Below are positions 1 to 13,202 of a stretch of DNA of 64,000 bases, piece by piece (position 1 is the first letter of the stretch; the number at the start of each line of letters is the position of its first letter). Below the pieces are notes generated by a model. It worked only from the letters and a program-made list of their open reading frames with translations. It was not told the origin of the DNA and made no database searches. The position numbers and the translations under genes are program-made. The stretch lies in contig JAXGGA010005883.1 of NCBI GenBank assembly GCA_038373865.1, forward strand, positions 1-64,000, in the 5' to 3' direction. Source of the DNA: Uloborus plumipes (taxonomy: Eukaryota > Arthropoda > Arachnida > Araneae > Uloboridae).

Positions 1-272
1 ATTTTTTTTTCCTTCTTTTTGTCCTTACAATTAGCTACTTTTCCGCACTATTACATTTCGAAAACGTCAAATGCAAAAAATTTTAAAAAAAATCGCGAAA
101 ATGAAGGTTTTTTCATTTTTTGTCAAACTTTAGGCTTATGCGCGATCGGAAGATATCAACCGATTTCGATAATTTTTTTTTCCTTCTTTTTGTCTTCATA
201 ATTCGCAACTTTTCCGCGCTATTACAAATTCGAAATAAAAAGAAGTGTTTTTTCGGCCCACTCTAATGTATA
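1..272 (-). repeat. Terminal part of a TTAGGGTGGGCC-ended repeat with ~170-bp internal duplication
   Basis: The stretch ends near 272 with TCGGCCCACTCTAATG next to TATATATA. This is the reverse complement of the TTAGGGTGGGCCGA start seen at 37410, so it looks like the opposite end of the same family. Inside, the segment around 2-60 (T-run, CCTTCTTTTTGTC, then CTTTTCCGC) recurs at about 173-235, giving a ~170-bp direct duplication. The 37.4-kb copy shows the same spacing once its hAT insertion is removed. The left part lies outside the window. No coding capacity is seen. Confidence 0.5.
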
Positions 273-282
273 TATACTATTA

Positions 283-460
283 GGGTGGTCCTCATTTTTG
301 AAGTTGGAGTTATTTTATGCTGCGTCCCCTCAATTCGTTCCATCGTACAAATAAATGATTCATGCGAAATTTTAACTCAATTCATTAATATTTACCCGTG
401 CCATAAGGGGCTCTTTATTTTGAATGTATAAAAAAATTGAAAGAAAAGAAAAAAAAAATT
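283..460 (+). repeat. Fragment beginning TTAGGGTGGTCC
   Basis: A second terminus of the TTAGGGTG type begins right after a short TATATACTA stretch. The following bases differ from the 37.4-kb family, so it is probably a related but distinct element. No opposite end was found nearby, so the extent is a guess. Confidence 0.3.
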
Positions 461-1020
461 ACCATCAAATTTTACTTTTATCTAGTCCACATCAACCTTG
501 AGCTTAAATGCATTTTATTACACCCCTTCCCTTTATGACCAACCCCTCATTCCACTTCACTCTGTTAGACTACAGTAGCGGCTTTGGTCAGACATTTAAC
601 AAACGTTTAGTAGTCAATGTGACAATGATGGGCCAGAGCTCAGGCACGTATCCAAAGGGGCAGGGTGGGGATAGGGAACATAGAGGTCATGACCTCCCTT
701 AAGCTTTTAATTATTGCCTTAAGTAACATTTTCGAGACTTAGATTTCGAAAAATCCAGCCCGGAATCCCTATTTGAGCCCCAAAATTGCATTTGCCCCCT
801 TCCCTCTTCTCATAATAGCCCCTGCCAAAACCAGAACCCTTGCACGAGCCGCAGGTTATTTGACATTTTATTTTCGTGATTATGCTTCGGAAATCATTTT
901 TTTTCTCTTGGTTTACCAATAAATCAAGGTACTATTTCTAACTGCCGTGGTGGAAGAGTGCTTCTCGAGCAATGGGTGAAAGAATTTTATTATATATACT
1001 CCGTTAAATCTACTGGTTTG
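461..1020. other. Unassigned AT-rich spacer
   Basis: No gene or paired termini are visible. A GC-richer patch at about 590-700 (with GGCACGTATCC followed by G-rich sequence) resembles a degraded mobile-element end but has no partner. Confidence 0.4.
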
Positions 1021-2330
1021 CGATTGGCACTTTCCGGGGTGAAACGCTTGTAGCACCAGCGGCACCGTGTAGGGAGCCGAGAGTTCCCCCTTGTCTTGGG
1101 AGTAAAACTGGCACCCTCAATTCAACAAGCACCGCGGGTGAAAGATGGAACCGTATAGGAGAGCATAATGGCACCCTCACCGTTCACTATTGCAGATCCC
1201 CCCCCCCCCTGTGCTCTGAGCGTTTTTGTTTTTCAATTGTGTTTTATTTATTGTTTTTATTCACGAAGTCTTGGTACATTTTCACCTTGAATTCTGACTT
1301 GAAAATGATCGACACTTGTAATCTAAGGCATTTCTCACAGTTCAGACTTTCCAAAATATTTTAAAAGTATTCATGACTTGGATTCAACTCAGTAGTTTTA
1401 AAATGCGATTGACATTTACTACAGCATTATCTGTACCGAAAATGAAGAGGGAAATTATTTTATGGATCCCTTTCAAGAACAATAAAAAAATAGGGAATCG
1501 TTTTATTAACTTCTAAAATTTTAATCAAGAGTAACATATTAATACGTATGTATAGTTTGACATTTGAATATCTTTATGGTATAAAAGATAGGGGTATTTG
1601 AAAAGCAGTTTTGTTAACGTCAAATTTTTTGACAGATTTAAATCGAAATATATTTTAACGATCTATTCATTTCAACTGATGGAACAAAAAAAATTTAAGC
1701 TCTGGCAATAATGAACTCAGCATTCGTTATCAATAACACCAAAGAAAGATATTAGCGAAAGCACGAAATGCAAATCATGGCATTAAAACAATATATACAT
1801 ATACGTATAATAAAAACAAATAAGAAAGAAAGATTCGGGAAAAAAGAGTTTTTTTCCCCTTTCCTTCGTTCTGCTGCTTGCAGGCTCGGTCTACGCAGCA
1901 AAAGAGAATCATTCGTTACATAGAGATTAAGAACGTTTTGAAATGATTGTTAATATGTTGGAAAATCTTAGAACCATGATTAAATGCATGTACTTATGTG
2001 AGAATTCGAAGATTAAAATGAGAAATTAATCCATTTTTGTAATAAACTCAAAGTGAAATCCAAAAATGTGAAAACACTGCACCAAGAATTCTGTCGTGTC
2101 GACGTAAACAAGATGTCCGCCATTCAAATTGATGATGATGAGGATGAGACCTCGGAATCGCAATGCGCAGGTACAGGCTAACAAAGGTGCCGTTTGATTC
2201 TGCGAGATGTCTCACTGAGCATGCGCAAGCTTTATTAACCCTAAAGGGTGCCGATGGGAGGTCTTTCGGTACGGTAAGAGCATTTCAAATTCGCAATGGC
2301 ACCCCTGCGGCACCTGTAGTTTTAACAATG
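1021..2330. repeat. Region with repeated GGCACC words at both sides
   Basis: GGCACCCTC occurs twice near 1110 and 1170 with related GGCACC words between 1026 and 1130. Inverted and direct relatives (GGTGCCG, GGCACCCC) occur at about 2186, 2247 and 2299. The middle is ordinary AT-rich DNA. The pattern resembles the word-repeating elements elsewhere in the window, but no clean TIR or target duplication is seen, so the element assignment is weak. Confidence 0.25.
2113..2170 (+). CDS. Candidate first coding exon of an unidentified host gene
   Basis: An ATG in a reasonable context (CAAGATGTCC) opens a frame reading MSAIQIDDDEDETSESQCA, an acidic start typical of an intracellular protein's disordered N-terminus. 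The frame runs into CAG|GTACAG at 2170/2171, a plausible 5' splice site. Without splicing it would stop after 22 residues. No downstream exon is recognised in the window, the product is unknown, and the codons lie beside repeat-like sequence. It could be chance. Confidence 0.25.
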
Positions 2331-2357
2331 TATATATATATAGAAAGAGATAGATAG

Positions 2358-2361
<4 letters not shown>

Positions 2362-2421
<60 letters not shown>

Positions 2422-2423
2422 TA
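2362..2423. repeat. (TA)n microsatellite
   Basis: About 60 bp of TA dinucleotides with one TG interruption. It directly abuts a TTAGGGTGTCCC terminus at 2422, the same TA-plus-TTAGGGTG arrangement seen near 283 and 37410. Confidence 0.85.
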
Positions 2424-4835
2424 GGGTGTCCCTTAGCTGTATGGCATTTATGGCATTTTTCGAAAGTTAAAATTTTCTCGCTCCCACCCCCTATCTTGTT
2501 CCAATGAACAAAAAAACAATCTGTAAGAAGCAGAATTGAAGTTCATCTTTTACTTGAGGAATACAGAAAATTCTTAGAACTATACTAAAGTTATTGTCTG
2601 AAAATTCAAATAAAGGATATCTTTTGGTAACATAGAACTTACGACTTAGACAAGCGACTAGAGAAATTTATAGCTAAAAATTTTCTATAGTTAGAGAACA
2701 ATTAAAAGTATTTTCTGCTTCATACAAAATGAAAGCATGGTTTTAGCTACTAACTTAAAGCACACATGTTTGTAAAAGAAAATAAATTGTACAAAAAGAG
2801 CTGCAAACAATTGCTTATGTAGCTACAGTAAAATTATTGTACCATTTACGGTATTCGGATGTTGATTTAATGGTGTATTTGAATGAGCAGACATAGTTTT
2901 AATGAGACTGTCCCAAAAAATGCTTTTTTGTAAGAAAGATGAGCCCTATATATGATCGGTATACTTTCTTAGTAATGTTCTCCCCCTTCGTATCTTTAAT
3001 TGCAACTTAAAAAAACTACTTGTGAGGTTACAAAAAAATTGTTTTATACTTAATTCTGTGTATTGTCATATAAAGAAGGCTTTTTGAAAGGAAAAAATAT
3101 TGTAAAACAGAAAAAAATGTAAATGATACAATTAAAAAAATAGTCAAGCAAATAGAAGAATTTAATCACCATTTTGTCCAGTTGAATTGAAATCTCAACT
3201 CATTTACAAACAGAGCAAGACTATTGAAAGACATATTCAGAGGCCAACCATACGTCATGAAGAAAAGTATGCAGCTATAATACAGTTTCTAAGGTCTTAT
3301 TATGTTTTTGTTCAAAGTAAAACATTTAGTTAATATAACTTAATTAACAAAGTTGATTTTAGTCTTATCTCAATGCAAAAGCGGTTATTAAGCATGAGAG
3401 AAAATATATGTTCGCCCAAAAATTAAAAACTCATTAATGTGACTCCTCTGACCAAGCCATAGTTTTGGGTTCAACCGATATGGTTACGAATCCTGAAGAG
3501 GCACGGCAAGTGATGTGGTGATCTAAGTAAAAGTAAATCGAGTAAGTCTTCTGCTGCCATAACCCATCAAAGACTAGTTTCGCCTCTTTGTCCTAGCGGT
3601 TAAGTTCGTCTTACGTCCCTCCATGATTCTTTCGGTTATTTCAAGAAAAGTTGCTTGTCAGTCAACATTGCACTTTCGTACTAGCATTGCAGTTCTCTGT
3701 CAATAAGGGCAGGCGCTTGACCACTACATTGTCCATGGTGGGAAGTTATGCCTGATACTTGGCATTCCTGGCAAACTTTTGACATTTGGTGCTTCGGTAA
3801 TGTTAACTATTAATGTTGATAACATCTAACGATTTCCGAAGCAGAATATGCCAAACAATCTAGTGCCAACCGACAATTCCGTGTTCACATTTAATTTCCC
3901 ATCGTGTGGTCCTAAACACTTTAGAATCCTTTTCGCGCAAAACACAAGAGTGCGAATGAAAGTTCTACCAATAAATTGCTCGTGTATAAATTTTGTACTT
4001 ATGCAATCTGTACGTTTTCATATTGCCTTGTCATAATTTTGGTTACCCCAGTGTTTGAAAATTTACGATTCTGTACTAAGCATCTAAATTTGATTGAAGA
4101 AATATCATTAACAATTTTAAGGCAAAATATTTTTAGCAAAAACCGTTTAACTTGCATAATGTATAGTAAGAACTTCGTCGACTTGAAGTTACTTCAGTCA
4201 AATATGTGTTTAAAGGGATTTTTTTATATTGCCGGTAATTATAAATCCGAAGCGCCTTCGAAATGAAAACTTTACGGACGGTGTTTCCTCATTTTTCTCT
4301 TACTTAAAACTGCTAAAGATGTACGTCTATACTAATGACGTCACGGAAACTCACTTTAAAATCAATGCAACTGACATGCATGGTAGCCATCATGCTTCGC
4401 GTGAGTAATGTTGAAACAAAAGTTAAAGACGTCAGCAAGGAACAAAGTGTTCTACGAGATCGAGTAATAAGTTGTAGTTTTCATTCAGATTTTTGGCTTG
4501 AGTGGAATATTTTTAGATCATGAAAAAGTATGAAATGGCTGTCAATAAAAGACGATGATCTTAAATCTACGTCAGCTGAATTGAATCCGCGAGAAAAAGA
4601 AGCTGTTGATATCCTACAGGAAATCTTTAAAAAAATTTTTTAAGAAGTTTGTCAAACAATTTTTATAAGTAAGTGTAGCAGTATATCATAGAAGCATCCA
4701 TATGAAACTAATTTTTGATATAGGACACTGTTATAAAAATCAAATGATGTGAAGAATGTTGAATTACTTCAGAAAGAGAATCAGAAAGAATTATTGCGAT
4801 CAAAACTTTCTCGCTTGTATACCCCAAGCAGTAAA
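2424..4835. other. Unassigned AT-rich spacer
   Basis: No convincing gene, RNA gene or paired repeat ends are seen in this 2.4 kb. Reading frames here are short and have no recognisable domain. Confidence 0.5.
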
Positions 4836-5462
4836 GGGTCATTCCATCGTGACTAACGTAACATTCACAGCTAATTTTGTAACTGTGTTTACTTGTAACT
4901 TAAAGGATAAAAAATATTTTTTAGTTATGCTGGTGGATTTACAATGTACATGGTATCTATGTATCATTTCTGCTAAGAATTTAAAACAGAATGACTGACA
5001 GTGGAAATTTTTTCAACCAAAATAGCAGCGTGACTAACGTAACCTTTTTACAACCCTGAAAACTAATGCTCATGTTGTGAGGCAACAATTTCTCAAAGTT
5101 AAGCAAGTGTTAAAAATTGAATGATATATTTGAAAAATGTGTAAAGTTGGCTTTTAAAAACATAAAACACATTTATTAAATCTTATTTTTTTTTAGTCTT
5201 AACTGTTACTTTTACTCAAGATGGAGTGTGACTAACGTAACGTGACTAACGTAACCATCGAATAATAAGCAGTATAGACACAATACAAACTATTTATTAT
5301 GGCTAATCTCAGTAATAATTACAATACTTTTTTAATTTTGTTTAACATCTTATGTTGTATGATTTTCATTTATGTTATTTATTCATTAATTTTTTGATAT
5401 TTTTTTTCACTTCGGTATTTTTTTTTTCTTCGGCTGAGGTTGACATTTTCTTGGAATGACCC
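4836..5462. mobile_element. Non-autonomous TIR element with four GTGACTAACGTAAC words
   Basis: Termini are GGGTCATTCCA and its complement TGGAATGACCC, flanked on both sides by TAAA (4832-4835 and 5463-5466), a 4-bp target duplication. The 14-bp word GTGACTAACGTAAC occurs at 4849-4862, 5030-5043, 5228-5241 and 5242-5255, all in one orientation, the last two back to back. There is no transposase. The superfamily is unknown; 4-bp duplications rule against Tc1/mariner and hAT. Confidence 0.75.
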
Positions 5463-6706
5463 TAAAACATTGGTCATTTATTTATTTTGGAACACTATTG
5501 CATTCAATTTTAATGAAAACAACGCTAAATACCCCTCAAGCTCCCATTGAGCATTCAATGGTCAGCCTTAGAAAAGTCCCCAAACTTGAAAAGTTAGGCT
5601 GCACTTCAATATTGACTTTCCCTTAGCATTTTTCATTTCAAAAGAATTTGTGGAAGCAGAGCCATGATATGTGTGGTTCGGCTCAGATATCTGAAGCGTT
5701 CAGTAAAATAGTTATACATTTTTAAAAATTCCTCATTCTTTTTTAATCACCTTTTAGTTGTTTTTCACAAGTCTCTGATTTAAATATGCAGATTGAATTT
5801 CATCTGCAGCTTTTTTGGATATTTTTCATTCAATAATTTCGAAAAAATTTGCAGTTCGCAAAACGAGGCATTTGATTGTTGTTGTTATTGCTATTGTTGT
5901 TGTTGCTGCTAGTATTGTAATTGTCATTGTAAGTATCATTCTTAAAGTTACCGTTTTACCCTTTTATTTTATGCGTACCAGGCGGTTACATGAGTTGTGT
6001 GTGTTTCCCGCAACGGCAAATTTTTCTGCACTTTTTCCAAACGAGTTGTTTTCTCACAGTAAGCGCAATTCTTCCGTCAAAACAAAGTCTTTAAAAAAAA
6101 AAAAAACCTCCTTGGCACAAAGATATTAGGGCATAAAACTTTTCCTCACATTATTTGGTTAGTCCTTTATTTCCCTTTGTTAAACACGCGATTCGAAAAA
6201 TCTTTTCTCCTTAAATATCATAAAATAGAAGCGATCGAGGAGCGCTTTCCTTGGCCGCAACTCTTCAGGGACAGGAGGAGGAGGGTCAAGGAAGCGAAAC
6301 AATGTCGCTACTGGATTTCTCTTTCCTTTCTTTCCCCTGCTCTCTGAGATGAAGCAACCACTGCTATACGGCAAGGACTGCCCGCCGAACTTCACACCTG
6401 AGTGGAATGGCCAATTTGCTCTCATTTGCTTACGGATAAGGTTGAGCTGATTCGATTTGTTATTAACTAGTCACTGGGATTTTGTTTGGACAACCATCAT
6501 AACGCTGCTGAGTGGAGAAATAAACAAATGTTTGAATGCGACGACAAATTGTTGAGTGAAAGGGGATTTTCAGGATGATTAATCAGTACTTTCAGTTTGT
6601 AGAATTTAGAATAGGACAGTATTTGCATGATTTCCTGGCACAGTAGTTTTGTTTTTACGAAACTCAAAACTGAACAGAAAAATAGATAAGTACGAGGAGT
6701 TTACAG
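5463..6706. other. Unassigned spacer with a GTT-rich microsatellite
   Basis: A GTT/ATT-rich microsatellite-like run lies at about 5875-5935. A GC-richer patch at about 6230-6420 is open on the minus strand for 81 codons, but no domain is recognised and it is not called as a gene. Confidence 0.45.
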
Positions 6707-7088
<382 letters not shown>

Positions 7089-7907
7089 CAGTGGTGGATT
7101 CAATTTCCGAGAGACAAAATTGATAAAATCACATACTTGTCTAAATAATCCAACCCAATTATTGGTGTCAAGTCTATCTGTCTGTTTTCCAGGATTATTT
7201 TTTTATTTCAACTAATGCCCATCACCCTTGCTCACTGATGCTAAAAACCAAAAAAAAAGTTCATGTTGGGTAGGAATAAAAATTTCTCTCGAATGACAGA
7301 GAATGTTATGGAGTCTGGTGAAATCTTTCAAGCAGAGTAAGGGAAATTTTAGCATATAGCAATTTACTTACAACGAAACTAATTTGAAATATTAAAAAAA
7401 ACGATCACTTCGAAATGCAACTCCATACAGTTAAAAGTAGTTTTTTAATTAATTTCAAGTCTGTTGGTGATATGGGGTCTCTTGGACGTGGGAGTTGCCG
7501 ACAGTTTCTTTGACGGTACTTTTTTTTAATACATACTCTAGTGGGTTCCGTCCGTCGATCGCTACTGCTCATCAACTCGCGAAGATTGCTTTGTAATCTT
7601 ATTTGGTTCCTGAAGATTTAAATTGTCTGTTAGGAAGAATCGAATAAAATACTTGTTAATATTGGAGCAAAATGATAATCTCACTCCGCTACCTGTAGAA
7701 AATAGAAATTAAGCAAAAAACCCTTTTTTTCGGAATTAGTCTTATTAGAAACCTGTGCTCCTGATAAGACCAAATCGTCTTGTTTTCTTAAAAATGCTGA
7801 AAAACATAATTGAAAAGATCGATTTTTTTTTTCTTATTTTTTACGAGTCATATGATGAATCTGAAGCATATGGAGCCAACTGAATCATAAACGAGCAAAA
7901 TACTATG
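7089..7907. other. Unassigned spacer
   Basis: Just after the TA tract lies GCAGTGGTGGATTC, which resembles a hAT terminus, but no matching right end was found. Nothing else is recognisable. Confidence 0.35.
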
Positions 7908-8074
7908 CAGGCCCGTCATTTAGAGGGTCAGAGGGGGGGGGGGCAATCGACCCCCCTGACTTTGAGAAATCAGTGTATTATCATATAAGTGGGCGTGGTT
8001 TTTGTTTTCTGATGAAATTCCATTGTGTTTGCACCCTTTGACCCCCCCAGGAAAATCTTGAAATGACGGGCATG
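7908..8074 (-). mobile_element. hAT-type MITE, CAGGCCCGTC family, copy 1
   Basis: The termini are CAGGCCCGTCATTT and its inverse AAATGACGGGCATG. Flanking 8-mers ATACTATG (left) and CTACTATG (right) match at 7 of 8 positions, the size expected of hAT insertion. The inside has G-rich and C-rich runs and matches copies at 40534-40714 and 49369-49538, here in the opposite orientation. There is no coding sequence. Confidence 0.75.
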
Positions 8075-11000
8075 CTACTATGCCAGATTAACTTTATTTA
8101 GCGCAAATGCGTTATAATTCTTTTTAAAGCCAAACTCTTTTTTTTTTTGTCCGCAGGAAAGTGTACTGCAAAAGAAAAATATCACTAGAGTAATTCCATA
8201 CTAACTCACCGAACGAGGGTCGCACGACGGTCTCGGATTTTCTTTAAATTTGACACACATTTTGATTATATAGAGGCATGGAAAAGTCCAAATTTTTAGG
8301 TTCCTGCTCCACTTATTTTCTGAGATACATGCCCTCTAAGTTTGTCCGCCCACTCAAAATACTAAAAAAGTGGTATTTAATCATGTTTTGTAAAAAATAG
8401 TACTCATGCAATATAAAAGTGTTAGGTATCTATGGAAACTAGTTACTCCAGGCATTCAGAAAAAAATACTAGAACGTTCATAATGAAAATTGCTAAGGTA
8501 CAGGGCTCTTTGAAGTTGTCCCCACAAAAACTTGATTTTGCCGATTTTGCTAAAATTGAGGAATTTATTCCAAAAAAAGGAAGGCATAACCAAAGGTTTA
8601 CTTACTTTCTGGTAGCGTACAGATGTTTACTGTAAATATTTACGCAATGCATAACTAGGGTTTCTCACTCCTTCTTGGAAATATTTAAGCTTAAAGATAA
8701 GACCTAAGGCAAAAACATGCGAGTTTGGCCATCTTTGCAACCATTTTTCTCATAAAGGGGGAAGAGTAGAAACTGTAATTCTTTTTTAAAACAGGCTACT
8801 AATATGTTAGCTATTCACAGGAAAAGAGTTTACTTTTGGTTATTATTTCGCATTCCCTAGAAAATCGGAAATCGATTAAAACAAAAATGAAGTACAATAT
8901 TAACAAAGGGGTAAAAATCGAATCGTTTTTTGTGCAAGTGCGTTTTTTTGGGGGGGGGGGAGTTAGAAAGTGCGCTTAAGCTGTTTGCATGCTAAGCTTT
9001 GCTACTGGGGACACGTTACTGATCTGATTTTTGATGTATAAAACAAATATTTTCTGAAGAAAAAAATTTTTTTTTCTGATATTATTAGATGAAATGAAAG
9101 CAAAACCTTGTCTTCTTTCTGGGGAAAATTATTTTTTAAACTAGTTATTGAAATACTTGTGAAAATTCACTTGGGACTCAAATTGGCACTTTTCTAAATA
9201 TTAGCTCTCATGTACTTTATTTGGGCTCGTTTTCTATTTTGTCTTGAGTTCTGCACAGCTGGACTGTGCAGTTGAAACAGGGGGCAAATCATTTTGCCAG
9301 AATAACTGGTTTCAAATCTTTGAGCGATGAAATTTTAATTTGAATCCTGAAAATGGGGTCGTTTGAGCGCGTTTTCCTCCATGTCTCCCTGTCATTGTTA
9401 TTGTGCAAGGAAAAAAATAGATAAAATGTTACTTTATTAAAAAATGAAAGGGAAAAAAATTTAATAAGCTTTTTAAATGCTTCAATGTATATGAAATATT
9501 TCTGTTTTTTACTAATATTTAACAGATGTATTTTTGACATAGGTATTATTCTACTGGAATAAATAGAAAGCTGTGCTGGCAGTAAAGGTGTTACGAATTT
9601 ATTAATTATTATTTTGCACTAATTTCAATATATAATATTGCGTAGTAAATCATTTGTATTTATTCCGTTTAAAGGCAATACATGTTTAGTAAAATTAATA
9701 TTGAACTAATTTCTGCTTTATAAGTTAAGATTGAGTGATTTCAGATGAAGAATGCATGTTATGCTTAATCTATAAACATTTTCCCTTAATTATTCTAATA
9801 TAATACTCAAACTGAATCCAGCTTAGCTATTAAGACGGAATGGTTCTTGATACATGTGGGAAGTTTTCTGTTCCCTCAATCTGATAAAAACTCTAATAAA
9901 CAGAATTTCATGAAGAAGTTTAAAGAGTTGTTCAGATTTTAAAATGTTTCATAAGCAGACAAAACTGATTTTTCAACGAATCAAATATTGCTGGTATTAA
10001 AATTTTGAATTTTAAAGTTTAAATATTTGTTGTTAACATTTAAAATGAAAATTTCACATTCATTACTCTTGTCTTTATAGAGAACACATTATCGCTGTAA
10101 AAAAGATCTACATATTTAAGGCTTATATAAAGCTTATATATAATTAACGTAGAGGGCCCAACTATCACCCATTGTAATTTCGTAAGGGATAGTGTTGCTT
10201 TATCAACGATGAATACCGCAAAGTCTTCTCACCAACAGAAGTCAACTGTATAACTTTAAAAATACAAGTGCACCTCTTTTTTGTGCTGTGCTGTGATTTT
10301 TTTTTTTTTTTTTTTTTTTGATTTTCTAGTGAGGTGTTTAATAAAAATACTCTTTTTATTACTTTAGTCTAGTGACAGAGAATGCAATTCAAGAAGTAGT
10401 CTTTTAAAAATAAGGTGTACTAAAAACATGGACATATCTTTTTATATGCGGCTACACTAATAAAATTTATCCTATCATAACTTCAATGATGGACTTAGAC
10501 ACTGAAGGCAGAAACCGAATGTTTTGATCAAATGATTATCACAAAATTAATATTTTGTGCTACATTAATATATTCGAGCTGAAAAAAAAAACAACTTTTT
10601 AGAATCCCAAATTTTCGATTGAATTCGAGTTTTTATTTCACATCTGTAAAGAGCAGAAAAAAAAATGACGACCAATTTTACATTAACTTCGAATTACCTT
10701 CTATTAGATACAAGCTGAAACTTAAACAAATACGCATATATTCATTCATGGAAATAAAATCTAACAAGGCATTAGTCAGTAAAACAGCAACCAGTGATTT
10801 TAGCACTTGTTTGAACGACAGGCTCCTTGACAACGTCACCTATGCCCTATGGCTGTTGGATGTTGATTTGACGTGGAACGAATTTCCATTGCATTTGATC
10901 ACCACGAGCTTGATACGAATGTGTTTTCTTCCCTCTCTCTCTCTTTTCCTAATTACATACTGCTATGATTATGTAGGAAATTCAAGGTTAAATGCTAATC

Positions 11001-11910
11001 ATGTCACTCTATTTCTTAAGATCGTTTCTCAAATATATCAGTGCCCTCTTCAGCATGCACTTTATTAGTTCAGGAAGAACCGATTGAAATGATTGCAACT
11101 GAAGATGAAAAGCTAATTATACACCATCACTTTCAATTCTTTACGTGGGATATTATTAATTATGTGGAGTTTTTCATATTGTTTTTTCCTGCAAGAAATT
11201 AAGCATATTTTTACGAAAATGTTAACAATTTCTTCACCTCGTCTCTTTTTATCTCCTTAAACAAAATGAAGAAGCTGTTGTAACCAGTAAAACGTTTTCT
11301 CTCAAACTTGGCTAAATTACCATTTTATTCGTCTCTGAATGAATGCCGACTAGCTTTATCTGCCCACAATAAGTACTTATGAACATACAGTCATCCGAAA
11401 TATCCGCTTTGACCATCCCCGAGTTAATTACAGGGTTACTATTGTAGAAATGATTCAGTCTTTTTCGAAACATTATATATCCAAAAGTATTGCAAGTACA
11501 GCAATGAGGAATAAATAAAAATAACCACAAATTCAACAAGATTTGGAATTGTGGGAACCAGATGGTAATCCGATTGCAGTAATTTTAATATAGCGACAAA
11601 ACAAGAAAAGCGTTTTGTGTATGTGTTACAAAGTGTGATTTTAATTTGCTCTTGCAGTGCTTTAGGGGTACATTAGCGACTTTCTTTATTTACCCGGAAA
11701 TGTAGAAAAGTCAAGGATAGCATTATGCGGCAGTGAAGACTTTACCAGTACGACGCTGCATGTTACCAGGACACAGACACAATTTTTTTTCCATACTTTG
11801 TTGTCATTCAAAAAATACTACACTCGCACTATCACACAATTCCTCATCTTGATGAGTTTGCTGCTATTTTCATACATTCCTCAGTATTGTCTGTGCAGTA
11901 CTTTTGTATA
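8075..11910. other. Unassigned AT-rich spacer
   Basis: A repeat-like segment (TAATTCCATACTAACTCACC, about 8190-8400) has no visible partner end. The longest frame outside the repeats (10619-11068, plus strand, 149 codons from a TTG) shows no domain and is not called. A pure T run lies at about 10297-10320. Confidence 0.4.
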
Positions 11911-13202
11911 GAGGAGAGTGGTAATGAATGGGCCACTTTTTGGTTTTGAATTTTTGTATTTTTTTCTAACACTTTGTTTTAACTCTAAATTGGTGGTTTA
12001 GTTACTTTACTTATCTGGCTATCTAAAAAAGTCATAAAAGTTGGATTAGCACCTGTCTATAGTGAATTATAATAGAAAATAAAAATTTTGAAATTTGGCC
12101 CATTCAACCCCACCTATGGGGTTGAATGGGCCATCGAAGGTAATGAATGGGCCACTAAATGAATTCAATGAAAACATGTGGATTTAATCTTTTATTTGCT
12201 GAATATGACAAAATAAATGTGGCACTTGACATGATGATACAAAATCATACTGATTTAAAATTATATAAGCATCAAAACTTATGCAATTAAAATAAAACTG
12301 ATGCATACCAATTGTAGCAGAAAAATGTCTAAATAATGAGATTGTAAGAAATAAATAACATCAAATATATATAAAAAAATAGCAGATAATACACACTATG
12401 ATTTAACAAAATTTATATATTTCAAAAATAATATTAAAAATCACTTTCTAAAACTTCATCTTCATTTTCAAACTTGTCAAAATTCAAAAATTTTTTTAAA
12501 TTTACTAGACATTGGGAATAAGAAATATCTAACTTAAGTTACCAAGAAAGAAAATGAAATTGTACTGTGGGGAATATAATATGAAGGAGAGAGGGGGCCT
12601 TTTTCAGGCCACATACTGCGACCAGAGGTCTATTGTAACTATAGGAATATAATATAGATCTGCAAATTATATTTAGAAGTTACTACAAACCTATTTTGAC
12701 GACAGTAATCTTAATCTATCCATGACAGTCAGTTGTGTTTCATATTAATGCGAAAATCCAAAGAAAAGGAAGAAAACCAATATTTTGGTGGCCCATTCAT
12801 TACTATGACATAGTGGCCCATTCAGCCCCACCTATACTTTTGGAATACATTTAGGTTTTTTGAGTACATTGAATTTAGATTAACATCAAAATACATCTTA
12901 AAATTAGTTTATAGATATGGAAAGACTAGCTTATACATATGTATGCAGTGAAATACTTGGTACATTTTAGCTAGGAAATGTTTTACTAAAAAGAAAAAAA
13001 ACTTACTTTTCAGTCAGATTCTTGACCATGCCACTCTAGTTTGAAAATGTCCCAGCGCAAACGAATGGAAATTGGATGAGTTTAGTAGAACAAATAGCTA
13101 CATCTATTGGTGGCATCAAAAAAAAAAAATTCATGCAAATATTTTTTCATATTTTGTTAGTGGCCCATTCATCACCATGGCCCATTCATTACCACTCTCC
13201 CC
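11911..13202. mobile_element. Non-autonomous TIR element with AATGAATGGGCCAC words
   Basis: The ends are GAGGAGAGTGG and (inverted) GGGGAGAGTGG, flanked by TATA on both sides (11907-11910 and 13203-13206). The word GGTAATGAATGGGCCAC sits at the left end and recurs, in one or other orientation, at about 12097-12158, 12789-12805, 12814-12825 and 13160-13195. The ~650 bp between the word clusters is AT-rich and non-coding. No transposase domain is seen. Its architecture matches the elements at 4836, 18135 and 25542. Confidence 0.75.
12097..12132. repeat. Perfect 16-bp-stem hairpin inside the 11911-13202 element
   Basis: GGCCCATTCAACCCCA is followed by a 4-base spacer and then its exact complement TGGGGTTGAATGGGCC. 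The stem contains the element's repeated GGCCCATTCA word in both orientations. Confidence 0.9.

Noticed and set aside
8180..8640. TAATTCCATACTAACTCACC segment as another word-repeat element
   Set aside because: Only one end-like sequence was found and no inverted partner or target duplication.
10619..11068. 149-codon frame
   Set aside because: It begins at TTG, shows no domain, and has only short stretches of balanced composition. Length alone is not enough in 64 kb.
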